Source of the DNA: Mucilaginibacter aurantiaciroseus
GTDB lineage: Bacteria > Bacteroidota > Bacteroidia > Sphingobacteriales > Sphingobacteriaceae
DNA length: 64,000 bases
NCBI RefSeq assembly: GCF_024055595.1
Contig: NZ_JAMXOF010000005.1
Coordinates: 55,729-119,728, forward strand
Direction: 5' to 3'
Positions within the stretch are counted from its first letter, which is position 1, and each line of letters begins with the position of its first letter. The notes under the pieces were generated by a model that made no database searches, had not been told where the DNA came from, and saw only the letters and a program-made list of their open reading frames with translations. Below are positions 1-8,969 of this stretch, piece after piece. Made by a program: the position numbers and the translations under genes.

Positions 1-21
1 TGGTGCGCCTAATCCACCCAT
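1..21 (-). CDS. TatA/TatE-type translocase protein, N-terminal fragment
   Basis: On the minus strand an ATG at position 21 opens a frame reading MGGLGAP, which runs off the left edge of the window. MGG(L)G-P is how many Bacteroidota TatA proteins begin, just before their single membrane helix, and the gene lies 38 bases downstream of another TatA-like gene in the same direction. Only seven codons are visible, so the assignment rests on the N-terminal match and the context. It would be a second TatA-type subunit of the twin-arginine protein export pore. Confidence 0.5.
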
Positions 22-59
22 GATTTTTAAGTTTTATGTAATGTTAAATATTTTTGTTG

Positions 60-578
60 TTATTTATGCTCTTCTTCAACTACCTTTTTAACCGGCTCTT
101 CTGCTGTTTTGGTTAAATTGATAGTACTCTGTGCCGTTTCTGACGCCGGCTTTGCTTCGGCATTGTGCTCAAATGTAGCATCTTCGGCAATTTCTTTTAT
201 TATTGCACCTTCTGAATGCTCAGTGCCGGCAGGTGCACCATGGCCCCTAAACGCCGGTATTGTACCCGCTACCGGTTCGTAACCGTGCTCAGGCACTTCT
301 TCGGTTGTTGTATGTGCTTCTTCAGTTTTAACTTCCTCAGCTGCCGCTTCAATCTCAGCAGCTTTTTCAGTTTTCTTTTCTTCGTAATTATTTATCTGAT
401 TGTTTATCTCGCGCTTTACATCTTCAGATGCGTCCTTAAAATCGCGGATGCCTTTACCAAGGCCGCGGGCTAATTCCGGCAGCTTTTTACCACCAAAAAG
501 CAGTAATGCGGCAAAAACGATTAGTACCATTTCACCGCTACCTATATTTAGAAATAATAGAACTGAACTTAACATCAT
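60..578 (-). CDS. tatA: Sec-independent translocase TatA/TatB-type protein
   Basis: Membrane subunit of the twin-arginine pathway, which exports folded proteins across the inner membrane. Residues about 10-30 form one hydrophobic helix, followed by the family hinge FGGKKLPELARGLGKG and an amphipathic helix (IRDFKDASEDVKREI). The remaining ~110 residues are an acidic Ala/Glu/Thr-rich tail with no recognisable fold. At 172 residues it is much longer than a typical TatA (60-90) and closer to TatB in length, but the motif is TatA-like. It is the penultimate visible gene of a minus-strand envelope run, between an EnvC-like gene and a second TatA-type start. Start may be either of two adjacent ATGs (578 or 575). 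Confidence 0.85.
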   Translation of the reverse strand: MMLSSVLLFLNIGSGEMVLIVFAALLLFGGKKLPELARGLGKGIRDFKDASEDVKREINNQINNYEEKKTEKAAEIEAAAEEVKTEEAHTTTEEVPEHGYEPVAGTIPAFRGHGAPAGTEHSEGAIIKEIAEDATFEHNAEAKPASETAQSTINLTKTAEEPVKKVVEEEHK

Positions 579-630
579 ATTAATTTAAGATTACAAATAT
601 ACACAATTACGTGTTGCACGAGATTAGAAA

Positions 631-1923
631 TCAATTAGGAGCGAGCCATAACCTTGGGTCGACAAAGGTTGAACTTTTTGACAGTGTAAATATAGTTGTC
701 GCGTCACCTGTCGAAGGGTCGAGCGCAACAGTACCCAGCATTTGTTTTGTACTTACTTTTTGCCCTTTAGAAACGTTTACCGTTCTTAAATTTTGATAAG
801 CGGTAAAATACTCGCCATGTTTAATAATAACAAGGTAAGTACCACTAATATCCATAATTGTTTTTACCTCGCCTTCAAATACAGCTCTTACAGGTGCGCC
901 GGTGTTAGTCCTTATCTCGTAACCGTTACTTTCGTTACGGATACCGTCGTCATTATAAGTACCAAAACCATGTACCAACTGCCCTGTAGCAACCGGCCAC
1001 GGCAGGCGGCCTTTGTTTCCTAAAAAGTCGTTACTCAGTTTAGCTGCCTCCGGCGTCGAGTTCAGCACCTCGCTGTTTGTCGACGTTTTTGTTATCGCTT
1101 TTTTGGTTGGGGCAACTACCTCGCGGTTTTCTGCCTTGGCTTTCGCCGCGGCTATCCTTGCTGCTTCCCTCGCTTCTGCTTCGGCCTTGCGCCTTGCCTC
1201 TTCTATTTCTCTTCTAATGGTATTAACAATTTCTTGCCTGTTACGTGCCAACCTTTTTTGCACATCGCGCTGCTGCGTTTTCAACTCGCCCTGGTGCTTG
1301 CTAAGGTCGGTAATTACTTTTACCTGGTTGTTTTTGGCTTTACCTAACTCTTTTTTTTCTTTCTCCTGGCTTTGCAGCAGGTTATTTTTCTCTTTCTTAT
1401 CCTTATCAAGTTCTACAATTTTCACATGCAGGTCCTTTTGAGTGCCTTGTATATAACCAGCCTGTCGCTCACGATAAGTGCCAAACTGCTGTAAATACTT
1501 TAAACGCCTGTAAGCCTGGTTAAAGTCTTTTGCTGCAAAAATAAACATCAGCTTATTATAGGCGCTTTGGTTACGATATGCAAACAATACCATGCCGGCG
1601 TATTCTTTCTTAAGCTGGTCTAACTGGTTTTGTAAACTATGTACGGTGTTATTGCTCTCAGAGATTTGATTATCTAAATTTCTTACTTCGGAGTTGATGT
1701 TGGTTATCTTCTCTTCGCGCAGGTTTATTTGCGCTTTAAGAATGTTAAGCTGTTTTAAAGATACTTTTTTATTATTCTTGGTTTCGTCAAATTCACGATT
1801 TAACTGATCCAGTTCATCGGTCAATTTATCGCGCCTGCGTTTTAGCTCGGCACTGCTTTGTGCAAATACGCCCGAGGCTGCAAGCATCAAAACAAAAAAT
1901 AATGCGGCTCTAAAAAATTTCAT
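631..1923 (-). CDS. EnvC-like murein hydrolase activator (degenerate M23/LytM)
   Basis: A secreted 430-residue protein with a signal peptide (about residues 1-21, ending FAQ), a long coiled coil (about 25-270, rich in K, E, Q and R) and a C-terminal LytM/M23 fold (about 310-430). In active M23 peptidases zinc is held by HxxxD and HxH; here the second motif position reads TIFTLSKSS, with no histidine pair. The layout and lost zinc site match EnvC of E. coli, which activates cell-division amidases rather than cutting peptidoglycan itself. It follows the DUF4292 gene by 16 bases, implying co-transcription. Function as an amidase activator is inferred from family knowledge. Confidence 0.85.
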   Translation of the reverse strand: MKFFRAALFFVLMLAASGVFAQSSAELKRRRDKLTDELDQLNREFDETKNNKKVSLKQLNILKAQINLREEKITNINSEVRNLDNQISESNNTVHSLQNQLDQLKKEYAGMVLFAYRNQSAYNKLMFIFAAKDFNQAYRRLKYLQQFGTYRERQAGYIQGTQKDLHVKIVELDKDKKEKNNLLQSQEKEKKELGKAKNNQVKVITDLSKHQGELKTQQRDVQKRLARNRQEIVNTIRREIEEARRKAEAEAREAARIAAAKAKAENREVVAPTKKAITKTSTNSEVLNSTPEAAKLSNDFLGNKGRLPWPVATGQLVHGFGTYNDDGIRNESNGYEIRTNTGAPVRAVFEGEVKTIMDISGTYLVIIKHGEYFTAYQNLRTVNVSKGQKVSTKQMLGTVALDPSTGDATTIFTLSKSSTFVDPRLWLAPN

Positions 1924-1939
1924 CTACCAAAAATATAAT

Positions 1940-2737
1940 TTAATTAGCAGGTTCGTAACTTTTTGGGACACTAAAAGGATATTCGAGTTGCTTATCAAAC
2001 TCGGCCTGCGTGTAACGCAGGTTTACCTGGATCTTTTTATCGCCCGCCATCGACGAAATATCTATCTGCGAAGGTATTACCCGGTTGTCTGCCTGGATAA
2101 AAACCTTATTTGCCACCTGTAGCGATTGCCCTCCGAACTTGTTGTTCAGGTTGGTTTGCGTAACCTTCAGATCCGGGCCAAGCAATAGTTTATAAAACAA
2201 ATCTTGCAGGGTGCCACTAAGTGCCGTATTATTACCTTCTGCCTGAAAATCGCCTGTATTATTTAACAGTTCGGGCATTGCATTACCAACCAGCAGTGAC
2301 TGCAATGTTTTAAAGTTTATTTGCCTGCTTGCATAAGTGTATACATAGCTAAAAGGCTTTTTAAGATATACACTTTGCAGGCGGTTCATAACTATAATAC
2401 TATCGGGGGTTATTTGCGCGCGGGCAACCTCGATGCCTATGATGGCGGTTATAGAGATCCAAATCTTTTGATCCCGTGCTACGCGGATATTAAGCGTAAC
2501 ATCATTACTGTTACCATTGATATCCAGCTTGGTTTTTGCCTTGCCGGAAAAGGTGTTGAACGATACCTGCTTTGAACGGATAGCCGCCAGCCTTGCTTTT
2601 ACACTGTTCTCCTTATTAATAGCGGCAGAATCTACCGTGGTGGGGCGGTTAACAACAACCAGTTTTTTCGACTTACAGGCTACAAGAGCTATAAGGCAAA
2701 AAACAACGGCTATTTTATTCAATGTATTTCTTTTCAT
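1940..2737 (-). CDS. DUF4292 family lipoprotein
   Basis: A 265-residue predicted lipoprotein: the N-terminus is basic then hydrophobic and ends in a lipobox (LVAC) with cysteine at about residue 21. The remainder is a beta-rich fold matching the Bacteroidota family DUF4292, which resembles LolA/LolB-type lipoprotein-handling folds; I infer an envelope role but no specific activity is known. The start overlaps the end of the upstream TPR gene by 23 bases and the EnvC-like gene follows after 16 bases, so the three are probably translated from one message. Confidence 0.8.
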   Translation of the reverse strand: MKRNTLNKIAVVFCLIALVACKSKKLVVVNRPTTVDSAAINKENSVKARLAAIRSKQVSFNTFSGKAKTKLDINGNSNDVTLNIRVARDQKIWISITAIIGIEVARAQITPDSIIVMNRLQSVYLKKPFSYVYTYASRQINFKTLQSLLVGNAMPELLNNTGDFQAEGNNTALSGTLQDLFYKLLLGPDLKVTQTNLNNKFGGQSLQVANKVFIQADNRVIPSQIDISSMAGDKKIQVNLRYTQAEFDKQLEYPFSVPKSYEPAN

Positions 2738-4451
2738 TTATCTTACGATCTAATACCGGCGATTTTGAGCCCTGCATTTTGGCTTTAGTCCAGTTTTGTA
2801 CCGCGGCATTGGTATCACCCAGCAAAAACAGGATATCGCCATAATGTTCTGTTTTTACGGCGCTATCGCCTTTTTCATGTATGAGCGATTTTTCTATCCA
2901 AAGTTTAGCATCGGCATAATTTTTCTGCTTAAACAAAATCCAAGCATATGTATCTTCGAACGATGCAGTGTTAGGCTGCAAGTCGTTACTATGCTTGGAC
3001 ATTAGCGCCGCGCTTTCTAAACGCTCATTCCTTAACGACAAATAGTAGGCATAATTGTTCAGCGTGAAAGCATTATCGGGGTTTATGGCGATGGCTTTTT
3101 CGTATGCACTGTCTGATGCTTTATTATCGTTAATAGAATGGTAACAATCGCCAAGTGCAGAGTAACCTTGGGTAAGCAGATCTTTGTCCTGCGTTTCTAA
3201 CGACACGGTATTTTTAAGATAACTTATCGCTTTGTTATAATCGTGCTTTTGCTGCCAGGCAATGCCCACCATATAATTCATCCACGATTGGTTAGGGAAG
3301 AACGACAATGAACTTTCACCATCTTTTATAGCAGCATCCAAGTCGTTCTCACCAAGGTCTATCCTTACCAGTTGCTCCTGCACATTGTAGGCTTGGTTAT
3401 CTAAACTAACGGCTTTTTTGTAAGCGGTTTTGGCTTCTACTATTTTCTCGCTTTGCAGCAGCATATCGCCGTACATGGCATACGCTTTACTATTGGTTGG
3501 ATGCGCTATGGTTAAAATACTGCTTAGTTCAAGCGCGCTTACCCTTGCATTTGGCTCGGGGAATTTTGGCACATAACCTAATATGATCCTTATCTTTTGG
3601 TCAATGTCCAGGTCGGGGATAGCGAAAGCTATCTCCAATTCATCGTAGCTGGCTTCGGGTTTATTTTGTTCGCGGTAAATATCTGCAAGCGCCAAATGGA
3701 TTGTGCCATTTTTAGGATCGATGGCTTTTGCTTTTTGCAGGGTAGCCAGCGCATTATCGTTAAGACCATTATAGTTGTAAACTTCGGCCTGCATCAGGTA
3801 ATATTTCACCTGCGTTGGGTTAGCCGCTATCAGCTTTTCTAAAGAAGCAGCCGCTTTTTTAACATCGCCCTGGCGGATGTATATTTTTTGTCGGTTTACC
3901 AATAACTCCTCGTTCGGGCCGTCAATTTGTTCAACTTTGTCGTAGAGTTTTAAAGCCTCATCATACCGTTTTTGCAGGAACATGGCGTTAGCCTTGTCGT
4001 AGTAGTAATCAGATTTATCGGGATTAAGGCGGATAAGCTCATTAAAAACGTTCTCCAGTTTATTAAGCTCGTTGCTCTTTTCGTAAGTGCCGGCAAGGGC
4101 TATCCAATACCACTCGTTGTTGGGGTTAACCGTAACGGCGCGTTCCAACAAGTTTTGTTGCGCGGGTATATTGTTCTGCGCCTTCTCCAGGTTGGCCAGT
4201 TCAAACATGGTGGCATCATTGGTAGGGTCTATCTGCAGTATGCGGTTAAAAAGTTCGGTAGCCAGTTTTGGGTTATCCACCGTTTTTTCACGCAGGGCCG
4301 AAAAGAATAGTTGCTTAACCATCCCGCTATCGGCATTGGTCATGGGGCGGGCAGCGATTATTACAGCAGTATTACCCTTGCCCGGTTTGTTTTGCGCAAA
4401 CCCGGTTAAGCTTATCGCCGTAAATAATATAAATGCTACCGCTTTTTTCAT
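2715..4451 (-). CDS. Tetratricopeptide repeat protein, exported
   Basis: About 578 residues: a signal peptide (MKKAVAFILFTAISLTGFAQ) followed by roughly a dozen 34-residue TPR units covering nearly the whole protein (for example AMFELANLEKAQNN and ALGDCYHSINDNKASD segments). TPRs are protein-binding scaffolds; here the protein would sit in the periplasm or at the outer membrane. A longer frame exists from a TTG at 4463, but the ATG at 4451 puts the signal peptide at the N-terminus and is preferred. The 3' end overlaps the DUF4292 gene by 23 bases. This TPR-DUF4292-EnvC order is typical of Bacteroidota and suggests a shared envelope-assembly role, though the partner is unknown. Confidence 0.85.
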   Translation of the reverse strand: MKKAVAFILFTAISLTGFAQNKPGKGNTAVIIAARPMTNADSGMVKQLFFSALREKTVDNPKLATELFNRILQIDPTNDATMFELANLEKAQNNIPAQQNLLERAVTVNPNNEWYWIALAGTYEKSNELNKLENVFNELIRLNPDKSDYYYDKANAMFLQKRYDEALKLYDKVEQIDGPNEELLVNRQKIYIRQGDVKKAAASLEKLIAANPTQVKYYLMQAEVYNYNGLNDNALATLQKAKAIDPKNGTIHLALADIYREQNKPEASYDELEIAFAIPDLDIDQKIRIILGYVPKFPEPNARVSALELSSILTIAHPTNSKAYAMYGDMLLQSEKIVEAKTAYKKAVSLDNQAYNVQEQLVRIDLGENDLDAAIKDGESSLSFFPNQSWMNYMVGIAWQQKHDYNKAISYLKNTVSLETQDKDLLTQGYSALGDCYHSINDNKASDSAYEKAIAINPDNAFTLNNYAYYLSLRNERLESAALMSKHSNDLQPNTASFEDTYAWILFKQKNYADAKLWIEKSLIHEKGDSAVKTEHYGDILFLLGDTNAAVQNWTKAKMQGSKSPVLDRKINEKKYIE

Positions 4452-4471
4452 ACCCCGATGCAATACGTTTG

Positions 4472-5959
4472 CTATTGCCTGTTAAATATAGCTTTTAGTT
4501 CGTTCCTTTCGGTATAGAGGGCGCCTAACCCAAATAAAATTAAAAGCCCGTTACCAATAAAGATATTTCGTTTAAAAACCGAGAACGACAGATAAACGAG
4601 CACTGCCGATATAATGATATACGCAAGGTTCTTTTTTAAGTTGTATGGGATAGGATAATTTTTTTGACCCCAAATGTAGGACATGACCATCATACCCGTG
4701 TAAGCAGCAAATGACACCCATGCAGAGGCCATGTAACTATACTTAGGAATAAATATCACATTAAGCACAATGGTTAATAACGCGCCAATTCCGGATATAT
4801 AAAGGCCATATTTAGTTTGATCGGATAGTTTATACCATACCGACAAGTTCATATACACCCCAAGGCTTACATAGCCAAACAATAGTGGTGGTACAACATC
4901 AAGTCCTACCCAATAATCCGGGTTACGTACATAATATTTCAAAATACCAATATTGGCTACCACAGCCAAAAATATAAAGCAAACCGTTATCACAAAGTAA
5001 TTCATAATACGGGCGTAAGTTTGCCCCGAGTTTTTATTTTTAGCATGGCTAAAAAAGAAAGGCTCGGCCCCCAACCGGAAAGCCTGTATAAATATGCTTA
5101 GGAATATAGAGATCTTGCCACAGGCGGAATAAACCCCAACCTCATGTTCGCTGATATTAGCAGGGAGTAGTTTCCCCAACAAAAGCTTATCGAGGTTCTC
5201 GTTTACGATATATGAAAGGTTGGCCACCAATATTGGCCAGCTATAAGCCAACATCTGTATAAACATAGCCTTATCAAACCTAACCTGTAATTGCAACAAT
5301 TGCGGCAATAACAGTATTAATGTTGTTACGCTTGCAACTACGTTCGACAGGAATACATAGCCTATCCAACCCGGTATAAACCATTGGCGGACCCATGCAC
5401 TGCCGCCTAAATCATGCTTTAGCCAAAACGGAAGTCCCCATATAAATATCAGGTTAAGGCCAACCATCACCACAATATTTACTATTTTGATGCTACCGTA
5501 TCTTACAGGCCTACCATCGGCACGCAACTTGGCAAAGGGAATGGCGCACCAGGCATCCAATACCAAAATGGCAATAAAATATTTGACATATGTTTGAAAC
5601 TCGGCTTGCGAAGTGTTCTTACCAATTTTTATGAACCCGGCAATAACGTTGGTAAATGGAACCGTAAGCAACAGGAAAAATATCGAGAGCAAAAAAACAA
5701 CCCAAAAGCCATTGTTGTAAACCTGCCTTTTATTTGCCCCCTCTTTATTAAGGTAACGAAAAAAGGTAGTTTCCATACCAAATGACACCACCGCGTTCAG
5801 CATAGCTGCGTAACTGAACATGGTAGTAAAAATACCATAAACCGATGGCTTGTATGCCGAAGTGTATATTGGCGTTAATAACGAGCTTAACAAACGTTGT
5901 GCTATAGTGGTAACACCATACAGTGCAGTTTGCCCGGCAAATTTTTTAGCTGTTGACAA
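4472..5959 (-). CDS. Polysaccharide flippase (MOP/Wzx-like)
   Basis: A 495-residue integral membrane protein with about 12-14 hydrophobic segments and the N-terminus typical of oligosaccharide flippases (GQTALYGVTTIAQRLLSSLL..., then a conserved YG-F region). The MOP superfamily includes Wzx and MurJ, which flip undecaprenyl-linked sugars across the inner membrane. No glycosyltransferase cluster surrounds it, so the carried sugar cannot be named. It ends 20 bases before the TPR gene and begins 19 bases after the acylphosphatase stop, placing it in the same minus-strand run. Confidence 0.85.
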   Translation of the reverse strand: MSTAKKFAGQTALYGVTTIAQRLLSSLLTPIYTSAYKPSVYGIFTTMFSYAAMLNAVVSFGMETTFFRYLNKEGANKRQVYNNGFWVVFLLSIFFLLLTVPFTNVIAGFIKIGKNTSQAEFQTYVKYFIAILVLDAWCAIPFAKLRADGRPVRYGSIKIVNIVVMVGLNLIFIWGLPFWLKHDLGGSAWVRQWFIPGWIGYVFLSNVVASVTTLILLLPQLLQLQVRFDKAMFIQMLAYSWPILVANLSYIVNENLDKLLLGKLLPANISEHEVGVYSACGKISIFLSIFIQAFRLGAEPFFFSHAKNKNSGQTYARIMNYFVITVCFIFLAVVANIGILKYYVRNPDYWVGLDVVPPLLFGYVSLGVYMNLSVWYKLSDQTKYGLYISGIGALLTIVLNVIFIPKYSYMASAWVSFAAYTGMMVMSYIWGQKNYPIPYNLKKNLAYIIISAVLVYLSFSVFKRNIFIGNGLLILFGLGALYTERNELKAIFNRQ

Positions 5960-5978
5960 TTAGGAAAGGTTAAAAGAT

Positions 5979-6260
5979 TTATAAACGCTTTTTAACTATC
6001 TCAAAATTACGATAGTTTTTCAATTCGCCCTCATGTGCTTCAACGCTGTCTACAATGGCATACTCGGCACCTTCGTGGCACCACTCCAGGAACATCTCCA
6101 TCATCATATTCTCGGCTTCGGCGGCAATAAATACATCGCCGTTAGGCTCGTTACTTACAAAGCCACGCACGCCAAGCTGGTCGGCAACGGCCTTTGCACC
6201 CGCCCTGAAAGATACGCCCTGCACTTTACCCTTAACCGTTATATCCAGATGTTTTGTCAT
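5979..6260 (-). CDS. acyP: Acylphosphatase
   Basis: A small (93-residue) cytoplasmic hydrolase of carboxyl-phosphate bonds such as acetyl or carbamoyl phosphate. The two catalytic elements are present: the phosphate-cradle loop GKVQGVSFR with Arg19, and Asn37 in the GFVSN segment. Size and fold pattern match the family exactly. It starts downstream of a repeat-rich spacer and ends 19 bases before the flippase gene. Confidence 0.95.
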   Translation of the reverse strand: MTKHLDITVKGKVQGVSFRAGAKAVADQLGVRGFVSNEPNGDVFIAAEAENMMMEMFLEWCHEGAEYAIVDSVEAHEGELKNYRNFEIVKKRL

Positions 6261-6261
6261 T

Positions 6262-6373
6262 ATTTGAAAATTACTTAATTTGAAGATTTGAAAATTGCCT
6301 CTCCAATGATTTTCAAATTACTTAGTTATTATCTGAAATAAGAAATCCATCTTCAAATAACCTCATTATCAAA
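6262..6373. repeat. Degenerate TTTGAAAAT/TTTGAAGAT word repeat
   Basis: The spacer between the amidohydrolase and acylphosphatase genes is built from variants of TTTGAAAATT and TTTGAAGAT and their complements, for example GATTTGAAAATTGCC near 6284 and GATTTTCAAATTAC near 6308. The two halves are roughly complementary and could fold into an imperfect hairpin in the mRNA between two co-directional genes. The composition differs from neighbouring coding DNA. Function unknown. Confidence 0.5.
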
Positions 6374-7546
6374 TTAAATCAATTTTTTTATCTTGGTATC
6401 GGGGGTAAGTTTAAAGCCGCCCATACCAGTAAGCAAGTTAAGTCCCGGTGTTTTACCGGCTTCGATAGTTCCTTTATCATTATCAATACCCAGAAATTTT
6501 GCACCGTTGATGGTTCCCCATTCCAGCAGGGTATCCATACTCAAGCTTGGGAAGTTTTGCTGCAGCGTACGCATCTCGCTTAAAATACAAAGCTTATCGT
6601 TTGATGCAAGGCTATCGGTACCAAGGGTGACGTTCAATCCCTGGTTTAAAAAAAGGTCAATTTTAGGAAGGCGTTTTTCGATATACAGGTTTGCATTTGG
6701 GCAAAAGCACCAGTTTATCTTCCGGTCGAACCGTTTGATGAAGTAAATATCTTTAAGATTGGTGCAGGTATTATGAACCAGCAATATCTTTTGCCTGTTG
6801 GTTAACAACGGTATAGTAGATTGCAGCGAATTACGCGCCTGAGGCCTAAAATAGCCTATATCAATCCCCAGGTGCTTGTAGAGGTCGATAAAGCCGCCCA
6901 GTTTATAGCGGTAAAATTTATTCTCGTCCTCGCACTCCTGGTTATGGATACTTAGCAGGTTTGGGCCTGCATCACTGTGTTTTTTGATCAGTTTAAACAA
7001 TTCTTTAGAAACGGAGTAAGGCGCATGCGCGGTAATTGAGGTTGGCTGCGGCTTAAACTCATCAGCGATTAAAAGCGCTTTTTTAAAAAGTTCGTCGGCT
7101 TTGTTGGGCAAAAAACCCAGGATTTCAATAAACGTGTGGTAGTAAAGCTTGCTTTTTGCTTTTAAGGGCGCGGTAAGGATAGTGTTAGAAATATCGCCAA
7201 CTGCCACAATGCCATTATCATACATCTGTTGGTCGGCGGCTTCAGCGGCGGCAATTACCTCCGCTTGATCGGCTGTTCTGAATGATAAAATATCTTTTAT
7301 AAAATCTATCAATCCGCCGCCTGCCGCTATTTTGTCTTTCATGTGCGAAAGCTCGGTGTGGCAATGGGTGTTGATAAAACCCGGTACAATTATACCGCTA
7401 AGGTGTTCAATGGGGGTGTCTGATGTGGGGGGATTTGTATCGTCGGTAACTGAGATGACCTTTCCGGTATCATCCACAGTAACAATTCCATTCTTAATCG
7501 GATCGGCATAAACAGGAAAAACGTAATCGGCTTTAAAACTTTTCAT
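6374..7546 (-). CDS. Amidohydrolase (cytosine/MTA-SAH deaminase-like)
   Basis: A roughly 390-residue metal-dependent hydrolase. Visible metal ligands are HCH in the NTHCHTE motif, a His in TAHAPYS, His and Glu in SIHNQECEDE, and Asp in LGTDSLASND. This is the pattern of the chlorohydrolase/5'-methylthioadenosine deaminase branch of amidohydrolases, which deaminate or dechlorinate small nitrogen heterocycles. The substrate cannot be fixed from sequence. The ATG at 7546 (MKSFKADYVF) is preferred over an upstream in-frame start at 7585 because family members begin at this strand. First gene of the minus-strand envelope run, divergent from rlmN. Confidence 0.8.
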   Translation of the reverse strand: MKSFKADYVFPVYADPIKNGIVTVDDTGKVISVTDDTNPPTSDTPIEHLSGIIVPGFINTHCHTELSHMKDKIAAGGGLIDFIKDILSFRTADQAEVIAAAEAADQQMYDNGIVAVGDISNTILTAPLKAKSKLYYHTFIEILGFLPNKADELFKKALLIADEFKPQPTSITAHAPYSVSKELFKLIKKHSDAGPNLLSIHNQECEDENKFYRYKLGGFIDLYKHLGIDIGYFRPQARNSLQSTIPLLTNRQKILLVHNTCTNLKDIYFIKRFDRKINWCFCPNANLYIEKRLPKIDLFLNQGLNVTLGTDSLASNDKLCILSEMRTLQQNFPSLSMDTLLEWGTINGAKFLGIDNDKGTIEAGKTPGLNLLTGMGGFKLTPDTKIKKLI

Positions 7547-7674
7547 TAAATATAACTTAGCATCAGCATGTTTTTTTAAACCCAATTCATAGCAATCACA
7601 ATTAACTTTTAATTATTGTTTTTAATGTTAGAAAAGAATGACTTTAAAAAAAGAACAGAATTTTTAAATTTAAG

Positions 7675-7682
7675 TACTTTTG
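7675..7682 (+). promoter_or_regulatory. Bacteroidota -7 element TACTTTTG before rlmN
   Basis: TACTTTTG matches the Bacteroidota -7 consensus TAnnTTTG exactly. No TTTG is seen at the expected 19-20 base spacing upstream. The element ends only 4 bases before the GTG start of rlmN, so a transcript from it would begin at or just inside the start codon (leaderless). Confidence 0.45.
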
Positions 7683-7686
7683 TATT

Positions 7687-8757
7687 GTGAATAACAAAAA
7701 AGATAAAATAGATATCCGCAGCCTAAGCCTCGAAGCCTTACAGCAGCAATTCATCAGCATGGATGAAAAGGGCTTTAGAGCTAAGCAGGTTTATGAATGG
7801 CTTTGGGAAAAATCATGCATATCTTTTGACGCTATGAGCAATATTTCAAAAGAACTTCGTACAAAACTTGATGAGAAATTTGTAATTAACGATGTTAAAA
7901 TACATACTTCGCAAGTTAGTGCTGATAAAACTATAAAAAATTCTTTTATATTACATGATACACACCTAATTGAAGGTGTTTTAATTCCAACAACCGATAG
8001 AATGACGGCCTGTGTGTCATCACAAGTGGGTTGCAGCCTTACTTGTAAATTTTGCGCTACAGGATACATGGAGCGTAAACGTAACCTTAATCCCGACGAA
8101 ATTTACGACCAGGTAGTGCTGATAGATAAACAGGCCCGAGAAAATTACGGCATCCCGTTATCAAACATTGTGTACATGGGCATGGGCGAACCTCTGCTTA
8201 ATTATGCTAATGTGATGAAATCAATAGAGCGCATTACATCCGAGGATGGTTTGAATATGTCCCCTAAGCGCATTACCGTTTCAACCGCAGGCATTGCAAA
8301 AATGATCTGCAAACTTGGCGATGATCAGGTCAAGTTCAATCTGGCCCTTTCGCTGCACGCCGCTAATGACGAGAAACGCAACGCCATAATGCCAATAAAC
8401 GAGCAAAACTCGTTAAAGGCGTTAGCCGACGCCCTTAAATATTACTACGCCAAAACCAAAAACGCCGTTACCTACGAGTACATTATTTTCGACGGCGTAA
8501 ATGATAATATACTAGATGCTATGGAACTTGCCCGTTTTTGCAAGCACCTGCCTTGTAAGGTTAATATAATCGAATACAACCCTATCTCGATGGCTGCATT
8601 TGTTAATGCAGGAGAAGATAAGGTAGAAGCCTTTGCCGATTACCTGCGCGGTCAGGGCATTAACACCAACCTGCGCCGCAGCCGTGGTAAAGATATTGAC
8701 GCCGCATGCGGGCAGTTGGCTATTAACGAGAACGAAAAGGAAGTAGCGAAAGCGTAA
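7687..8757 (+). CDS. rlmN: 23S rRNA (adenine-2503-C2)-methyltransferase RlmN
   Basis: Radical-SAM enzyme that methylates C2 of A2503 in 23S rRNA (and A37 of some tRNAs). The iron-sulfur cysteines C116, C120 and C123 form the CxxxCxxC motif (GCSLTCKFC), followed by the SAM-binding GMGEPLLN segment and the C-terminal cysteine (DAACGQLA) that forms the protein-RNA intermediate. The 356-residue length is normal. The start is GTG at 7687; the next in-frame Met is 24 codons on and would remove the conserved N-terminal domain. A Bacteroidota -7 element lies just upstream of the GTG. Confidence 0.96.
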   Translation: MNNKKDKIDIRSLSLEALQQQFISMDEKGFRAKQVYEWLWEKSCISFDAMSNISKELRTKLDEKFVINDVKIHTSQVSADKTIKNSFILHDTHLIEGVLIPTTDRMTACVSSQVGCSLTCKFCATGYMERKRNLNPDEIYDQVVLIDKQARENYGIPLSNIVYMGMGEPLLNYANVMKSIERITSEDGLNMSPKRITVSTAGIAKMICKLGDDQVKFNLALSLHAANDEKRNAIMPINEQNSLKALADALKYYYAKTKNAVTYEYIIFDGVNDNILDAMELARFCKHLPCKVNIIEYNPISMAAFVNAGEDKVEAFADYLRGQGINTNLRRSRGKDIDAACGQLAINENEKEVAKA

Positions 8758-8803
8758 ATTTTAGAAAGTGGGCTTTTGTCTTTTATTATTTATATTTGAC
8801 ATT

Positions 8804-8968
8804 ATGCAAACAACTTATAGGTTATAAGCAAAAGAATTAAGTTTAGAGTTTCTGGAGTCTCTAAAATATATGTTTACAGCTCAAGAGGTAGAGATTACTG
8901 TTAAATCTGTTGAAAGCAAAAAAAATTGTAAAAAACAAAAAAAAGTTGCTGCAGATGAAAGAAGATAA
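8804..8968 (+). pseudogene. Decayed antitoxin-like gene (one in-frame stop)
   Basis: From ATG at 8804 one frame reads MQTTYRL, then a TAA stop at 8825-8827, then AKELSLEFLESLKYMF and EVEITVKSVE up to a stop at 8966. The start matches small Bacteroidota antitoxin-like proteins of the form M-TTYR(L/V)-A-EL-LE-L-SLK--F--KEVEI-V. The frame stays open apart from the single stop, so I read it as a recently broken gene. A decayed PIN-domain toxin frame follows directly. The family match is from memory of the pattern, not a search. Confidence 0.55.
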
Positions 8969-8969
8969 C

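Noticed and set aside
631..1923. Active M23 zinc endopeptidase
   Set aside because: The HxH zinc motif is missing (TIFTLSKSS at its place); the coiled-coil plus degenerate LytM layout fits EnvC-like activators.
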